Positions 33,118 through 45,637 of a DNA stretch of 64,000 nucleotides are shown one piece after another. The position numbers and the translations under genes were made by a program. A model generated the notes under the pieces. It did no database searches. It had not been told where the DNA came from and saw only the letters and a program-made list of their open reading frames with translations. Each line of letters opens with the position of its first letter. Position 1 is the stretch's first letter. The stretch comes from Orbilia blumenaviensis (Eukaryota; Ascomycota; Orbiliomycetes; Orbiliales; Orbiliaceae): positions 806,001 to 870,000 of the forward strand of contig JAVHNS010000005.1 in the NCBI GenBank assembly GCA_036872755.1, in the 5' to 3' direction.

Positions 33118-34607
33118 ATGTCCAACAATCTCCTCCAGACGGAACAGAATGTTCCTTCGGGAAGCTCAGAAGAAAAGAAGGAAGCTACTGAGGCTGGGGC
33201 AAAGCCTTCCAGTTCATCGGTCCCTCAAATGCGCGATATCGATTTCGCAACATATGATGAAGCCGGCAATACATTATCTCACACAAGAGTCGTTGAGCTC
33301 GTCCGTCCTAACGAAATGAACACCCTCTCCGTCGTCGCAGTGACTAAACAAGGGAATCCGCCCTATCTCGCAGAAGTCGACTTATCAAGTCAGGACATAC
33401 CTTTGCAAGTAGAATCCCAAGATCCATTCTTTATAGGCGGCGGGGCCGCTGTCCCTGAGCTTGTCAATATTCAAATACGACCACAATCAGAAGAGCGAAC
33501 TAGTTTCCATGGCCATGCAACGAATCGTATGGTCAAAATCCCACTTCAGACGACTAGTCGCGATCCGAACTCCAGAGGTCGTGATCAAAACGTTAGTGAC
33601 AGCCATGATTTCTCAAATTCCCGCGATCCTGAAAAGGATGCGCCGGTGAAAAATATGACATATGCCCCGGGGTATCCCTCGACAGCGGCCATTATGTCTA
33701 CGGACCCAGAGTTATCAGTATATCGCCGATTCGACAGATTGAATGCTCGAAATCTTCTATACTACCAGGCGGAACTGATGTACATCGAGGCTGAACTCGA
33801 CAAGTTAGACGAAGAGGATAGGATGATGAAAGAACCAGAAGCAAAGCATCATCTCAAGCACTTCAAAGAACTATGGGAAGGTAGCGATTCAAGAACAATC
33901 AAGCGGCGCAATCTGGTGATGGATATGAGATACTTGCTTAAAGAGTACAGTATGATATACGCAATCGCTATCAAGCAAAGTGTCATATCGCTAAGAAGCC
34001 CGGAATGGTGAACAGACACCGCTATGTACTACTACAAGGAACTCCTGAACAGCTCCGAACCGTCAGATCGAGTAACAACATCCATTAGGAACTGGAGGAC
34101 TAATCAAGGAGACCCACCAATTATCGACATCTCAGAAACAGCCTACGATAAAACCTACGAGCCGGATTTGATGGCACTCAGACCACCGAAATCAGATGAT
34201 CCGATCACAATCTTCGTACAGAACAACCTCGGAAAGTTCTTTAAGAGTAAGTCATTTCACCTACACTATGTATGTATGGCGCAGGAACCAGGATGCTAAA
34301 TATGAAATCTATAGAACCCAAACCTCCACACATCCCCAACTCAGACAACGTTCTCTACTACTCCGAGACGGCGATTGATTTATTCGTCACCATTATCTGC
34401 ACACTTCTTGCCATAGTGGTGTTAGTAGGATCAATGACTACTCTATACTTTGTGGAATCTAAAGGGCTTAGGTTAGGGCTTGTATGGGTCTTTACATTCT
34501 TATTCGCAATATCCATATTCCTGATGGCCAACTTGTCGAAGGGGGAGATATTTCTGGCTACAGCGGCATACTGTGCCATTTTGGTTGTATATATCAGTGA
34601 AGGTTAG
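33118..34607 (+). CDS. DUF6594 membrane protein
   Basis: Three exons, 33118-33949, 34016-34246, 34285-34607; 461 residues. The ATG at 33118 is the first in frame; the frame extends to 33034 only with TTG. An N-terminal disordered region of about 190 residues (Ser/Glu-rich) precedes the DUF6594 core: MSTDPELSVYRRFDRLNARNL, YYQAELMYIEAELDKLDEED (coiled coil), then LLKEYNTAMYYYKELLNSSEPS, which is generated exactly by the first splice. The C-terminus has three hydrophobic helices (ETAIDLFVTIICTLLAIVVL, LGLVWVFTFLFAISIFLMA, LATAAYCAILVVYIS). This architecture is common in Pezizomycotina; its function is unknown. The second intron is only 38 bp. Convergent with the methyltransferase to the right. 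Confidence 0.85.
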
Positions 34608-35112
34608 GTACTTCATGTGTGATGGTAGCATAAAGCAGATAGATGAATCTTTTAAGTATGAGTGCTTATAAAATGTTCCAAATAAACAGTCGAATGTGAA
34701 ATAGTTTGAGGTAGAGAGAAGATATGGAACGACAGAAACAAAGAATACCCCGAAATAAAATGATACCAATGAGAAAGTAAGAATGAAGAGCCCTTCCATA
34801 GCGCCAGAAATAGACGCTCCTGCTTAATAATACCGACTTAATGACAGAATCCGAAAATATTAATATGATGACAGAAAAAAATGTGTAATTGCACCGTAGT
34901 TAGCGAAAAATGACCGTATCTATGATGTGCAAGGTATGAAGTACTGTAGTTATTCCTCCACGGTAAAAACAAAATGTACTAATCATCCCAGATCAGTTGC
35001 GTAAAAATTGCTTTTGGTGATAGGGGTGCAGAGGACGACACAGACAAGGAAATAAAATGTGCCAACAGTCCAGGTAAATACCCATGGGGTGGTGGTCATC
35101 TGTCTCCAACAT
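34608..35112. other. intergenic space between convergent genes
   Basis: About 500 bp, AT-rich, containing the 3' ends of the DUF6594 gene and the LaeA-like gene. Nothing else seen. Confidence 0.5.
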
Positions 35113-37006
35113 TTATAGATCCTCATCTTCCAATGGCTTCCGACCAGAGACGTAGTAGCTATTCTCCGTATTAGTTTTGATAGGTTCATCGGATCCCGAT
35201 TAAGTCCATAAGGGGTGTATATACTTACTAGTTGAAATACATATGGTAGTTTTTGTTGCAGCTCTCCGTCTTCAGCTTCGCTACGAAGATGTCTACTTCC
35301 TCTTTCTTCCATTTTAATATCCCTGTAAAGAGCTTCATCGCAAATCCTTCCAGCCCGTCCAACAGGTTCAACAAACTGTATCTTCCTAAAGCCTTCAAAT
35401 GTTCGTCACGCTTTGGCCAAGGGTTCTGCGGGCATTTCCGGACTTCCTCGACAACGTCTAGGAATCCTATTTTTCTCAATTCATCCTTTACACTCTGCGG
35501 CTGCCCTCTGGTATGTTTTCCGTTCTTTTCGCATGCGGCGTGGAAATAGTTGATATACTGGTTGAGCGCCGCATCTGCCGGCATCGACCCGTCGTCTGTA
35601 AGGAAGACAAGGTCGGGATCCTGAAACTCGAAGTATCCGCCCGGCCTTAATGCATCATATGCCTGCTGATACAGACGAGGCCAGTCGGATATGGCGGCTC
35701 GGAGATACCGGATATGAATGAAGTCGAAAGAGTTCTTAGGGAAGGTCCAGTCGCCTTCGCAATCATCGATCTGGAATTCAAGGTTTGGAGGAACCCATGT
35801 CGGCTGGATTGGGGCAATGTCTGTACCGACTACCGACGCGGAAGGAAAACGACTACAAGCAAAACGAGGTGTTAGATATTGAAGCCCGTGGTTTTAGGCG
35901 CTCAGAGAAACTGACTCTGCTATCTCGATAGCCCATATTCCCGTCCCTGTACCAATGTCGAGGATGCGTTGTGGATTGTTGCCGATCGGCGAAACGTAAA
36001 GGTCTCCTGTTTGTGTAACATCTGGTTAATTCTTTTCTCTCCTCCGGCTTCTATATGAAATTGAAGCTTATAGATGTTTATAGGCTACCGTTGTTTGCAT
36101 TGAAGGGGTGTGCAGGTGTGCGTGCATATGGGTGTATATTCATACCATGTAATAAGAGCTTGAAGATATGGTGCATAAGGTCTAACCGGTCCTGCTCCAG
36201 CTCTATGACCAAACCGACATGTTAGATACTGCTGAGGTATACAGCGCATACTGGGATACATTGTCAGGGGATCCCATGGGATTTGTGTGCATACCATCCA
36301 CTGGGAACTGGTAATCCGACGAGCTTGCAGAATTGGCCTGATGCGTTTAAAATCCATTAGCCTTCTTACCGATATTGGAAGGAACAACATAGAAAGCATT
36401 GCAATTGCTCTGATATAGAGTGCGTGCGCCGCATATCAAATGGCTCCAGTGCAGAGGAAAACTCACATTGTATCTCCGACCATTCTCAACGCTGGTTATC
36501 GGTCACATTTGTGGTCAGCCGTCAAGTTTCGCAAAGATTACAACCCTGTCCTTCCGCCGGCCTCATGCATCCCTGAGGCGGAAAAAAAAAACCACGAATT
36601 CTAGAAGCCTTACATTTGCGCATAAATCTGTTCCCTCAGCGAGGTCGTATCCGTCATCAAACTGCGTCGGTCCATCACGATGGTTAGCTGGAGTTGTTCA
36701 TCAAATCTCCTCTTTGAAAATCTGCACGCTGTCAAACGCTAAGCAACAACTATTGCCATGGAAAGTATAATACTACCATGCATGTCATCTTTTTTTTACC
36801 AGGGATAAGGGATGGTTAATAGTTCACCTTCCATTGTCAGAGTCCCAAAAATCGTCTTCTGTACTTGAATCCGCCGAATCCGCGACAACATAATGTTGCT
36901 GTTCGCCTCCTATTGGACCGGCTGGCAAATCTTCTTGTGCAAAGGGCGGCGAGCCCTTTGGCGAACTTCGAGGGGATACCCTTTCCTTCCCTGGTGGGGT
37001 CGACAT
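35113..37006 (-). CDS. LaeA-like SAM-dependent methyltransferase
   Basis: Eight exons on the minus strand: 37006-36828, 36661-36614, 36491-36467, 36409-36370, 36202-36146, 36006-35916, 35852-35229, 35158-35113; 369 residues, all phases consistent. An N-terminal Ser/Asp-rich disordered stretch (VADSADSSTEDDFWDSDNG) is followed by the VENGRRYN block, EQDRLDLMHHIFKLLLHGD, the SAM-binding motif ILDIGTGTGIWAIEIAD, VVGTDIAPIQP, then DDCEGDW and FDFIHIRYL. The end is YYYVSGRKP, as in LaeA/UMTA family members. These proteins act in the nucleus or cytosol as regulators of secondary metabolism or as small-molecule methyltransferases; which applies cannot be told. The usual YxxPND motif after GRRY is degenerate here (YVVPSNIE). 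The donor of intron 6 is GTCAGT, weak but GT. Exons 2-5 are unusually small, so the 5' half is the least certain part. Confidence 0.83.
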
Positions 37007-38394
37007 CGATTTGGAATGATAGCAAAGGTTGAGGCTTGGTGAGTACTAGTTGGTCGCTACTCGTGATCAAGGCGGCGCGAGCCAAGGGTGCACAAAGATT
37101 CGCGATGTTGAAAGCAGAAAGGATACTATGTCCGACGGGGCTGATATAATCTTGGTCGAAGAGTGCTGATCTTAATGGGGGTTTGGCGGCGAGTGGGAAC
37201 GGAACCCCAAAAAAACGTGGGAAATGAGGATACCTCTTCACGCCCGAGCGCTCGCGTGGAGAACTAGAGTGCGCAATTCTGTCAAAAACCTTGAGCTTTT
37301 TACCCGGTAGAGTATGGACAGCGTCAACCGATGTGTATTGAAGCCGCTGTATCGGAAAGGCTAAAAGACGGGGTGCTGAAGTTTCCAGGAAGTAGAATGT
37401 GACCCCCTTTAGACGACGACTGGCGCACCCTCAACTCGAAAAATCTTGAAAACTACCTTGGTGTTAAAATTGTGATATCGATATGCAGGCTTTCGGCGGC
37501 CAAACAGGCGGCAAATTTGCGAAAATGTGACAGGCAATGAAAAGCCCAGACCAACAAGATCCAACATACAACATCAGAAGTCAAAGCCGTTTTATCGCCA
37601 GGATGTTTAAATTTCCTAAACTTGTTGCGATCCCGACCGAAAGCCCCGCTAACCGCACAGGAAATCGATGGTACCCACTATGGCCATGCTCATCATTGAG
37701 AGCTTGTTCTCTACACCAGGTCGTTGCGCTAGAATGCCACTCCGAGGCCTCGTATCCGAACGCCGAGAAAAGCTAGGCCAAACGCTTGAGTGGTGTAAAA
37801 AGCGGGCCGAAATCAAGGCGAGGAAGACTCGAACTCGTTCCCGTGCCAAGTTGCATGGCAAGTTTCAACAATCGAAAGAAGCAAACCGATCGATTCAGTA
37901 TAGTCAACATACTCACGCTCAGATGTTGCCACTGGTCGACAAAGCTATAAAACATCCCTGGGGTTCTTCTTGTGGGAAAAAAAGCTAGTCTGCCAGATGG
38001 GAAAATTTTTCGAGTAAAGAAGATAATTATCGACCAGGTCACTGGCGGGTCTACTGCAAATGAGGGGAGCCTCAAGCCAAGGGCAGGATTCCTAATTTAG
38101 AAGTTTAAAGTCCCAAAATGGGAGCCAGCCCCAGCTGCACGTCTCTGGCACAGGTGCAGATAATATGCGTGTATATAATTCTAGCTGACTTCCTTTAACA
38201 CCGCAGCAGTCTCGCAACCTCGAGACAAGCATCAAGCACGCATTTAGACATGATTGATATAAAAAAAAGAAATTATTGCCCGTACCTGTTGGCTCCGAAA
38301 GCCTGGGCGATATATCGCAACAGGCTGAACAAATTCTAGAAAAGTCAAGCTCACATTGGTCTATTTCGAATCACTCCTCTCATCTTGGTCTCAG
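37007..38394. other. gene-free region
   Basis: About 1.4 kb upstream of the LaeA-like gene and downstream of the O-methyltransferase. A basic 107-codon frame at 37668-37988 exists, but I cannot support it as a gene. Confidence 0.45.
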
Positions 38395-39926
38395 TTACTG
38401 GTCAACAAAAGTAGCCTCAACAATATTCATGAGGCAGCCCTGCGGTCGTTTTACACCCTCAAATTTGAACCTAGGGTCAGCTTCAGCGAAGAGCCGCTTC
38501 CAATCCCCCTCCTCACGCTCGAGTGCGTTCAAGCACATCATCATAACCATATCCAGGGTTCTATAGATAGATTAATTATTGGCTGAGTACCATCAAGGCC
38601 TATTATTTTAGGAACTCTTACCTAATTCTTCTCTCCTCCCATGGATTTGCCGTGTTCGGATCAGGCAAGGCCAGCTCATTGATGATAACCTTTGCGCCAT
38701 TCTTTAAAGCGGGCACCAGGCTCTTAATCATGATTCCTGCATACTTATCTGACCAGTTGTGCATGCACCACCTGATCAGGTACACATCGGCATTCTTAAT
38801 TGGTTGCTCGGTGAAAAAGTCGTGAACGACATAGGAGAATCGCGGCTTCAGCTCAGGGTCTAGGGTCGATTCCCCCAATTCCAGCTGCGGCTTAACTTTA
38901 TCTTCGACAACAAACTTGAACCCCGTGTGCGCTTTTGCGAGTTCGACGCAGACAAAACCAGTGGCGCCTCCGACCTATTAATAATTTGTTAGTATATGCA
39001 TTGAAGGAGCTCAATAAAGGATTGAAATGCAAAAGCCTCACATCAACAATCGTAGCATCCTTGGGAAGCTTGTCCCAATCGTATCCATTAACTAAGTGTT
39101 CAACAGCGTAGCCTTGCCCTGTGCTGAACGCGGACATTGCAGTTCCAAATCTCTTAGCCCTCTCCGGTCTCGCACCAAGGAACTGGAACAGGCTCTCGTT
39201 TCCATTGGCAAGTGCAAAGGCAGTCTCCCCGGTCTCCCCACTCTCCGGGTACTTCTTCAAGGCTTCAACAACTTGTAAGGACGCGGGGGCTAAATCATCG
39301 GTGTTATAGCTAACCCAGTTGCGCATCAGAGGATCTTCGCGAAGTAGTCGGGACTGGGCTGTGTGGGCGACATATCCATGGCGGGGCTCATAGAAAATTC
39401 TGTTTGTCATAGCCAGGCGGAGTACCTGTCTAATCTTGAGTTCTGGGAGCTTGCATAGTTCTCCGATCTCTGCGTAAGAGATATCGCCCTCGAGAGGCAC
39501 GATTTCCGGTATGTTAAAGGCGGTGACGACGTGTAAAGTAGAAACATCATTATACTGTGGAAAATAGTCAGCCTGGTAATATAGCTCGCGCTCTCAAAAT
39601 GCAAGGGGGGAAGGGAGAATAAAAAGCATAGAAAAACCTACATTCCAAACCAACCATCTCAAAAATTCATTGGGGCCGGTTGCTAAATCATAAATGTGTT
39701 TTGACGCCGTTAACAGCGCCTGTCGCGCTTCATGGATCTTCTCTGTCTCGCTATTCTGGCCGACCGGAAAATTTGAAGGGCCGTCCGCTGCAAACGAAGG
39801 GTAGGGAAGGCCCTGGGCCTCGATGTAATCTTCAACAATTTTCGCGTTTGCTGATATGGTTGCTGCAAGTTCCGACAGTTTGGGTCGCAGCTTCGACTCG
39901 GGCGTCCCTGCAGCCGACGTAGACAT
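38395..39926 (-). CDS. SAM-dependent O-methyltransferase (fungal OMT type)
   Basis: Four exons on the minus strand: 39926-39642, 39554-39042, 38974-38622, 38560-38395; 438 residues, in-frame throughout. A plant/fungal class I O-methyltransferase like those of the sterigmatocystin/aflatoxin pathway (OmtA type). The N-terminal helical dimerisation part leads to NDVSTLHVVTAFNIPEIVP, then VRQVLRLAMTNRIF-type helix-turn-helix (actual text IRQVLRLAMTNRIFYEP) and GYVAHTAQSRLL. The SAM glycine loop is IVDVGGATGFVCVELA (about residues 263-278), made by the second splice. The active-site base is His in RWCMHNWSD, and the C-terminal helix is RTLDMVMMMCLNALERE. The substrate is unknown. The start at 39926 matches family length, although the frame stays open upstream to 40274. 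Confidence 0.9.
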
Positions 39927-42580
39927 TGTTGAATACGAATTCTTGCGGCTCCAAATACAACTGTAACCAAGCCAGGAATTCGGAATGCAACTGTTATTTG
40001 GGTTGCAACCGATAGCCGGAATTTGAACCTTTGAAACAGTATGAGCTAGAGGATTGGTTCCTGATTTCTGGGAATTGGATTCCAGCACCAAATTTCCTGT
40101 TGGAGTAGCTGCGCTGCGAGTTGGGCCTCCTATTGGCCGTGTGAATCGGAGTTGTAGATTTGGGACGATTGGGGGCCAGAAATGGCGGGATTGGCGAAGA
40201 CTCAACATTTGGAAAAGAGGGGTAGCTAAAGGTATTCCAGATGGAATGGAACATGCAAGAACGGTACCTTTCACCGGTACTTTCCTCGAGGTGCTGTCCG
40301 CGCGCGCTGATAAAGTAGCTTTTTTGCTTTGGAGCTTCCCCTTATCGAGGTCGGTCAGGTTGTGTTGATGGAACTAACCGGGTCACCACACGCCTGTTCT
40401 CGGCTTGGTATCATCTAGCTTGGTCTGAATCCATGCCTTGGGATTGGAAAAGCCGGGTTGACGGAGCCGGTGGGCGACCAGTTAACTCAGGAAGTGGAGC
40501 CTCATCGAGTCAAGACACAAATTGCGAAATAGGAGTCCTAGACCTCTTGCTTCATGATATATATCCGTCTCCCATGAAAAAGAATGCTAGACGACGACGG
40601 CCCGAGGCAGCTGAGCTTCGCGAACTAGGACTGATTAAGCTGGGGGAACATGGACTACTATTACAAAACCACCACCAACCCAGAAGAAGTTCACCGAACT
40701 GCACCAAGCACTTAGTAATTAAATTCATTGCGTCCATATCAAAAACGTTTAAACATGTGTTACCAGCAGGCAACCAGCCAGGCTTGTGCACCGCAGGAAT
40801 TAGAATTTGATCAGGTCTCATGAAACCAATGCCGCGAGATCGGAAATTTCCAGACCAAACGATGCACAGACCCGAAATCAATCGAAGTTCGGAGGGAGGG
40901 AAGCATAACTGGCAGAGTAAGGTACAGGTACGTAACGAACAGTCAATCGACCACGACGGCGTACCGAGCTATGTCAGCACCTGTTTATATTTGGTCCCTG
41001 AGAGTTCTTGGAATGCCATTTCGAACATTTGAATCAAATTCCGACCCGACTCTTCGCAGGCTTCCCGGGAGTGGAATATCTCGGGAGCAGGTAAAAAGTC
41101 AGCAAGTACCCAAGTCGCGGGTATTCAAAGGGGATTTTTTTGTTTTTATTTTTTTGTTGTTATTTTCGGTATGCACGCCAGATCTGGACTTGATTCGGAC
41201 CTCGATTTAGACGGCATGCTGATGGAAATGTCGTAGTATACGATCGATCGTACACAATCTAATACTGAAACGGCTGAGGAAAAATTAGCGTTTGCCGTGC
41301 ACGCCCATCGTCTCGCCCACGGATGCATGCATGCATAGCCATCGTCTTCGGGCCCGTGGGGCTAGTCTTCTGTATTTCAAAACTGTGCGAAGTGTCGTAG
41401 ATGCCGGGAAGCTCTCAAATACGAGCAAACCGTGCCAGATCTGTGCTGAGCCTCCAGAGGGCATGTATGAAATTCGGTATTGAGATCGCGGGAGCGATGC
41501 CGAGCCACGCCAAGAAAAGAATCGACGGGGTCCCCATGGCGTGTGTAACCGACGCCCCGTGTCCCCAGTCGATTCTGACCACTCTAACGTCACCACAACT
41601 TCCAACATGGCATTTCTCATGGTGGAAGTTGGGAAGGCTACCTCGAACACGGTACAAAGGTGATATGGCACAGCATACAAGGCTATCCCAACGTGGTTAC
41701 CCTTTGTGCGATCTGGGAGAGCGCTCCGGATTCCTAAGGATATCCCACCAGCATGCAGCGGGACACTGCTGCACATCGGGTCCATTAATAGTCGCAACAG
41801 TCATTTTTATTGCAAATTGCCTCCAACTGGCATCAGAACTAACCAATTGCGAAATGCATCAAGTCAAGACTTTGTTTTCGCGATCTTCAGAACCAACTAG
41901 CCCGATAGTTTAAAAAAAATGAAATAAAAAATTGATTAAAAATTAATATCCTTTCCTATTCAGAGACATGTTGGAAACAGAAGGCTTACGTTTCCAGCCT
42001 TTCTCCTCAATTGCCAACCCTGCACGTAGACTGAGGTTCCTTATGCACATATACGGCCCACATGCAACATAACCAACATTCCCTCCCATTTTAGAACCAA
42101 TTGCTCCGTTTTTTTTTATAAGCCTGTACCACACACACGTTCTCCTGTACCAGTAAGGTGTGATCAATATCGGGAGTTGTATATCTGGGAGAGACACATC
42201 ACAGCCTTGCTAGTTCCTTTGAGCCTGTGCAATTGATTGGGTCTTCTTGCACAGGAACCGGGAGGCGGAAGGCTTTCCATGCGAGCGCGATATCCATTTT
42301 GGTATTGAGGATCATTTTGTTTGTTTGTACTCAGAATTGATTCATTTCGTACCATTTGCGTAACCTGTAAGGGTGTGAGGGAATCCAGTATAAATAGCTG
42401 GACTTCCGCTACCTTCGGACTTGGAAATCCATTCCAGAAATCCTCTTACCCCAAACAAGACTCTTGACCTGCTAGTCCCTAATACTTAATAATCCAGACT
42501 CGATTGCATTTAAACAATCACTCTTTGCAATTTAAATCTACCTTCTACACGCGAGTTTGTTTCTTACCCTCATTATCAAA
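39927..42580. other. gene-free region
   Basis: About 2.65 kb. It contains two overlapping antisense open frames of 170 codons each (41285-41797 minus, 41401-41913 plus) in a more GC-rich patch, and a 125-codon ATG frame at 40433-40810. None resembles a known family, so none is called. The right end is the promoter of the wall-protein gene. Confidence 0.45.
42388..42395 (+). promoter_or_regulatory. TATA box of wall-protein gene
   Basis: TATAAATA lies about 190 bp before the ATG at 42581, a plausible TATA box for a highly expressed surface protein with a leader over 100 bp. Confidence 0.5.
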
Positions 42581-43157
42581 ATGAAGTTCTTCGCCACCCT
42601 TTCAATCTTCGTTGCTTTGGTAGCTGCCCAGAACAGTACGTATAATATGATATTATTGCCCCTCAAAGGGAAGATACTAAATAGTATCGCGTGAACCATG
42701 GAGTACTGACAATCTTGCCTGGTGTGTAGCCGACAGTATTTCTGTCCCATCTGAAGTCCCGAGTTCTGTCGCAAGCTCTATCAGGTCGGAAGCTTCCAAT
42801 ATTGCTTCCAGCATCTCTGGCGTTATTTCTAGCATCATTAGTGAAGCTACCAGCTCTGGATCTACTGTCATCACCGAGACCAGCACTGGAACAGTTACCG
42901 TTACCCCTACTCCCTCTACCGTTCAGACTGTTATCACCGATGTTACCACAGTCGTAACCACCAGCGGTAGCTCAACCATTACAAGAGTTCAGACAAACAG
43001 AGTCACCAGCAGCGCCGTCGTAAGTGAGGAGCCAAGCGAGGTAGCAACTACTACTACTCAAACCACCACCAGTCCTAACGCTGCACCAACCAAATTCGTG
43101 GCCGCTGGAGCCGTTGGTATTGCTATTGGCGGTTGGGCTCTTCAGAACATCCTCTAA
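42581..43157 (+). CDS. Ser/Thr-rich GPI-type cell-wall protein
   Basis: Two exons, 42581-42635 and 42730-43157; 160 residues. Signal peptide MKFFATLSIFVALVAAQ, with the intron (GTACGT, branch CTGAC, TAG) right after it. The mature part is almost entirely Ser, Thr, Val and Ile (for example TGTVTVTPTPSTVQTVITDV) and should be heavily O-glycosylated. The C-terminus is a small-residue segment (SPNAAPT) followed by a hydrophobic tail (FVAAGAVGIAIGGWALQNIL), consistent with GPI anchoring; the omega site may lie around SPNAA. There are no Cys. Likely a structural or adhesion component of the wall; orthologues of such low-complexity proteins are hard to assign. Confidence 0.85.
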
Positions 43158-45637
43158 ATTGGGCTGAGAATAATACACCCATATGGCAAAGTTAAATCTT
43201 GGTCGAGATTGGTATCGTCTGGTTAGTGTATTACGAGATGGGGACTTAATGGGCAGGTAACGAAAGAGAAGGGCTTAATGATATGATCTGGGTCGGAGAT
43301 TTCTATGTACTTAATGCGTTCACACACACACACACACACCCCAAAATATTGATAAACGACAGGGATCAAGCGATAATTTAATCAAACGTCATTTGAACCC
43401 AGTATTTCGAAAGCAAACGCTTCAATTCTCTCTATTAACAAGCCGGCCTTGTTGGTCTACATCATTGCGTGCACAAGGCTTCGAACACTATACTAACTAT
43501 ATATAACATTGTTAACGCGGTGGGACGCCACCATGCATAGTCAATGCAACATTGAGCGGCCTGTTTACCCCAGCCCTTAGAGTTGTTAGCCTACACAAAC
43601 GTGCAAACACTCTTCATTTGAATTCGAGGCTCCTTCATTTATGAAACATGAAAAACTAAGAACATTGGCGTCAGCTTAGCCCACGTGACATGGATAGGAG
43701 ATCCGACCAACAGACCAACTAGAAAAAAAAAACCTTTTGGAGGAATAAAACCACTTTTTGTTATGGATCCCGAGATCATACGATAAGTATAAAGAAAAAA
43801 AACGCAGCTATGCAAAACAACAGTTGGAAAAGCATGGACCCGCTTGGGCCAGAACTCCCAAAGCCAGCGTCAGAGCTAAACAATTTCAACATTGCGTTCC
43901 ACGGGATGGCAAATGAGTATGGCCCATCCATCGGATCTTCCCGTTTCATGTTGTCGTCATCATACCTGGATGCCACCACGAACGCCGAACGGAATAAAGC
44001 CGCTCGGTTGCATAACGGACAGGCTAGCTGCTTTACATCGACCTTGCATCCAGTTACGAGTACGGTGCCCTTTGGACATGCTACTGTATTCGAAACCCCG
44101 GATTATTTCCCGAAGTGTGGTGGGGAGTTTTTGAGCATGAATGGTAAGAGCAACCAGCAAGATCGCGATCTGTCTGGCTAGACCTCAACAGAATTACAAC
44201 TTTTTTTGAAAAGTCTTCGTCAAATATGGCGCGGATTATATTGTATGGTCATTAGTAATGAAAAAAAAATATATTGTGGGTCCGTCTAGTCAATCAAGTT
44301 CTCTACCTCTTGGACTTTTACAAAATCCGGGTTTTTCGCAGAGCCTCATCCTCGCAGTCGCAACACACCGAGATCCAGTGGACAAGTGAGGTTGTGGGCG
44401 CAAACTTTAACATATGTTTGGAGAAAATCGCCCTTCATATTGGATTGGACATGAAGAAAGTAGCTAGTTCTAATGTACCGACAGATATCGACTGAACTGA
44501 ATTAAGGGGAGTGGAGTTTTGCATCCAGAGCGTAGAGCGTATCGGTAATACTGTTTGACACGACTGTATCTGATCATAAGCTATATTTTAGCCCATGATG
44601 TCTAAAGTCTAGGGATCTATAATTGGAAGAATGACACCTGAAACGAATTCCTTCAGCTAGGCGTTATGATATTGCTCAATATTAGCAAACTGCTAGTAAT
44701 TACTTCGTATAATTTGTCCTAACCGATTACTAATTAGGGCTTACTTCTACCTCGACAACCTGCAAACTATGTATAACGTTAGCAGGGCATTTGACCGTAG
44801 CATATGGCCACATACAATTTACAAAGGTCCAGGCAACTATAGGCCTCCAAGACCGCCTTCCGCCTATGCACTGTCCAGAGGCGAGTTGCATGCGAAGCCT
44901 TGGGGGAACAAGGGTTGGGGGACAAACCTGGTTACGTCATCTAGACGAGATGCCTTGCTGCGGCAGCTGGAGATCGAAAAAGTGCTTAACCTATTCAGTT
45001 AGCATCAAGAAGCCTTCCACACTTCTTTCGAGCTATGGAGTACAGGTTTTGAGGCAGATTGGACACTAGGTTTGGCCTCCGAGCTAGAACCAAATGCTTG
45101 ATGATCATCGATGAGACCTCGGGAATTATTTTATCTGCGCCTTGAAGCTTGAGCCTCGTTCTACAGACCCTGAGTGGGTTCGGTACTTGATAACGTTGAT
45201 TTACATGACTTGTGCTGCAGGATTGAAGCATCTTACGGGCGGCCTAACTTGCAGCGCCATCTTTGCCGGGTCATCATTTCATCATGTTGTGCTACACTCG
45301 ACACTCAGTTGGCGAGCGCTCTGAACACCAGCCCACGGCGCTGTCATCCTGGTATCAGCTCATATTCGAGTATATAATAGCCTGTGTCGTGTGCCGCTTC
45401 AATTTTGAAATTTACTCTTAATTAAATTTACATCACCAAATATCCTCAAATAAACATAAACGTTTTGCAAGCTACTCTACAAGTTCAAAGTTAACTCTTC
45501 CAACCATATTTGAACTTATTACAACACCACACACAACACAAATACTTCCCTTATTGAGTTGATCCAGAACACAAAACTGAGGTTGTCGTTTTCCTCTCTG
45601 CGTCCTTGAACGCCAAAAAAAAATCATAATAATAAAG
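43158..45637. other. gene-free region
   Basis: About 2.5 kb with no supportable gene. It contains a CA repeat at 43321-43339 close to the 3' end of the wall-protein gene. A 123-codon frame at 43810-44181 has no family resemblance. Confidence 0.5.
43321..43339. repeat. CA dinucleotide repeat
   Basis: Perfect CA run of nine units, then CC, about 165 bp after the stop codon of the wall-protein gene. Confidence 0.9.

Noticed and set aside
40433..40810. 125-codon ATG frame
   Set aside because: No family resemblance, and the gene-free surroundings offer no independent support.
43810..44181. 123-codon plus-strand frame
   Set aside because: No recognisable content, and equally open frames occur on other strands here.
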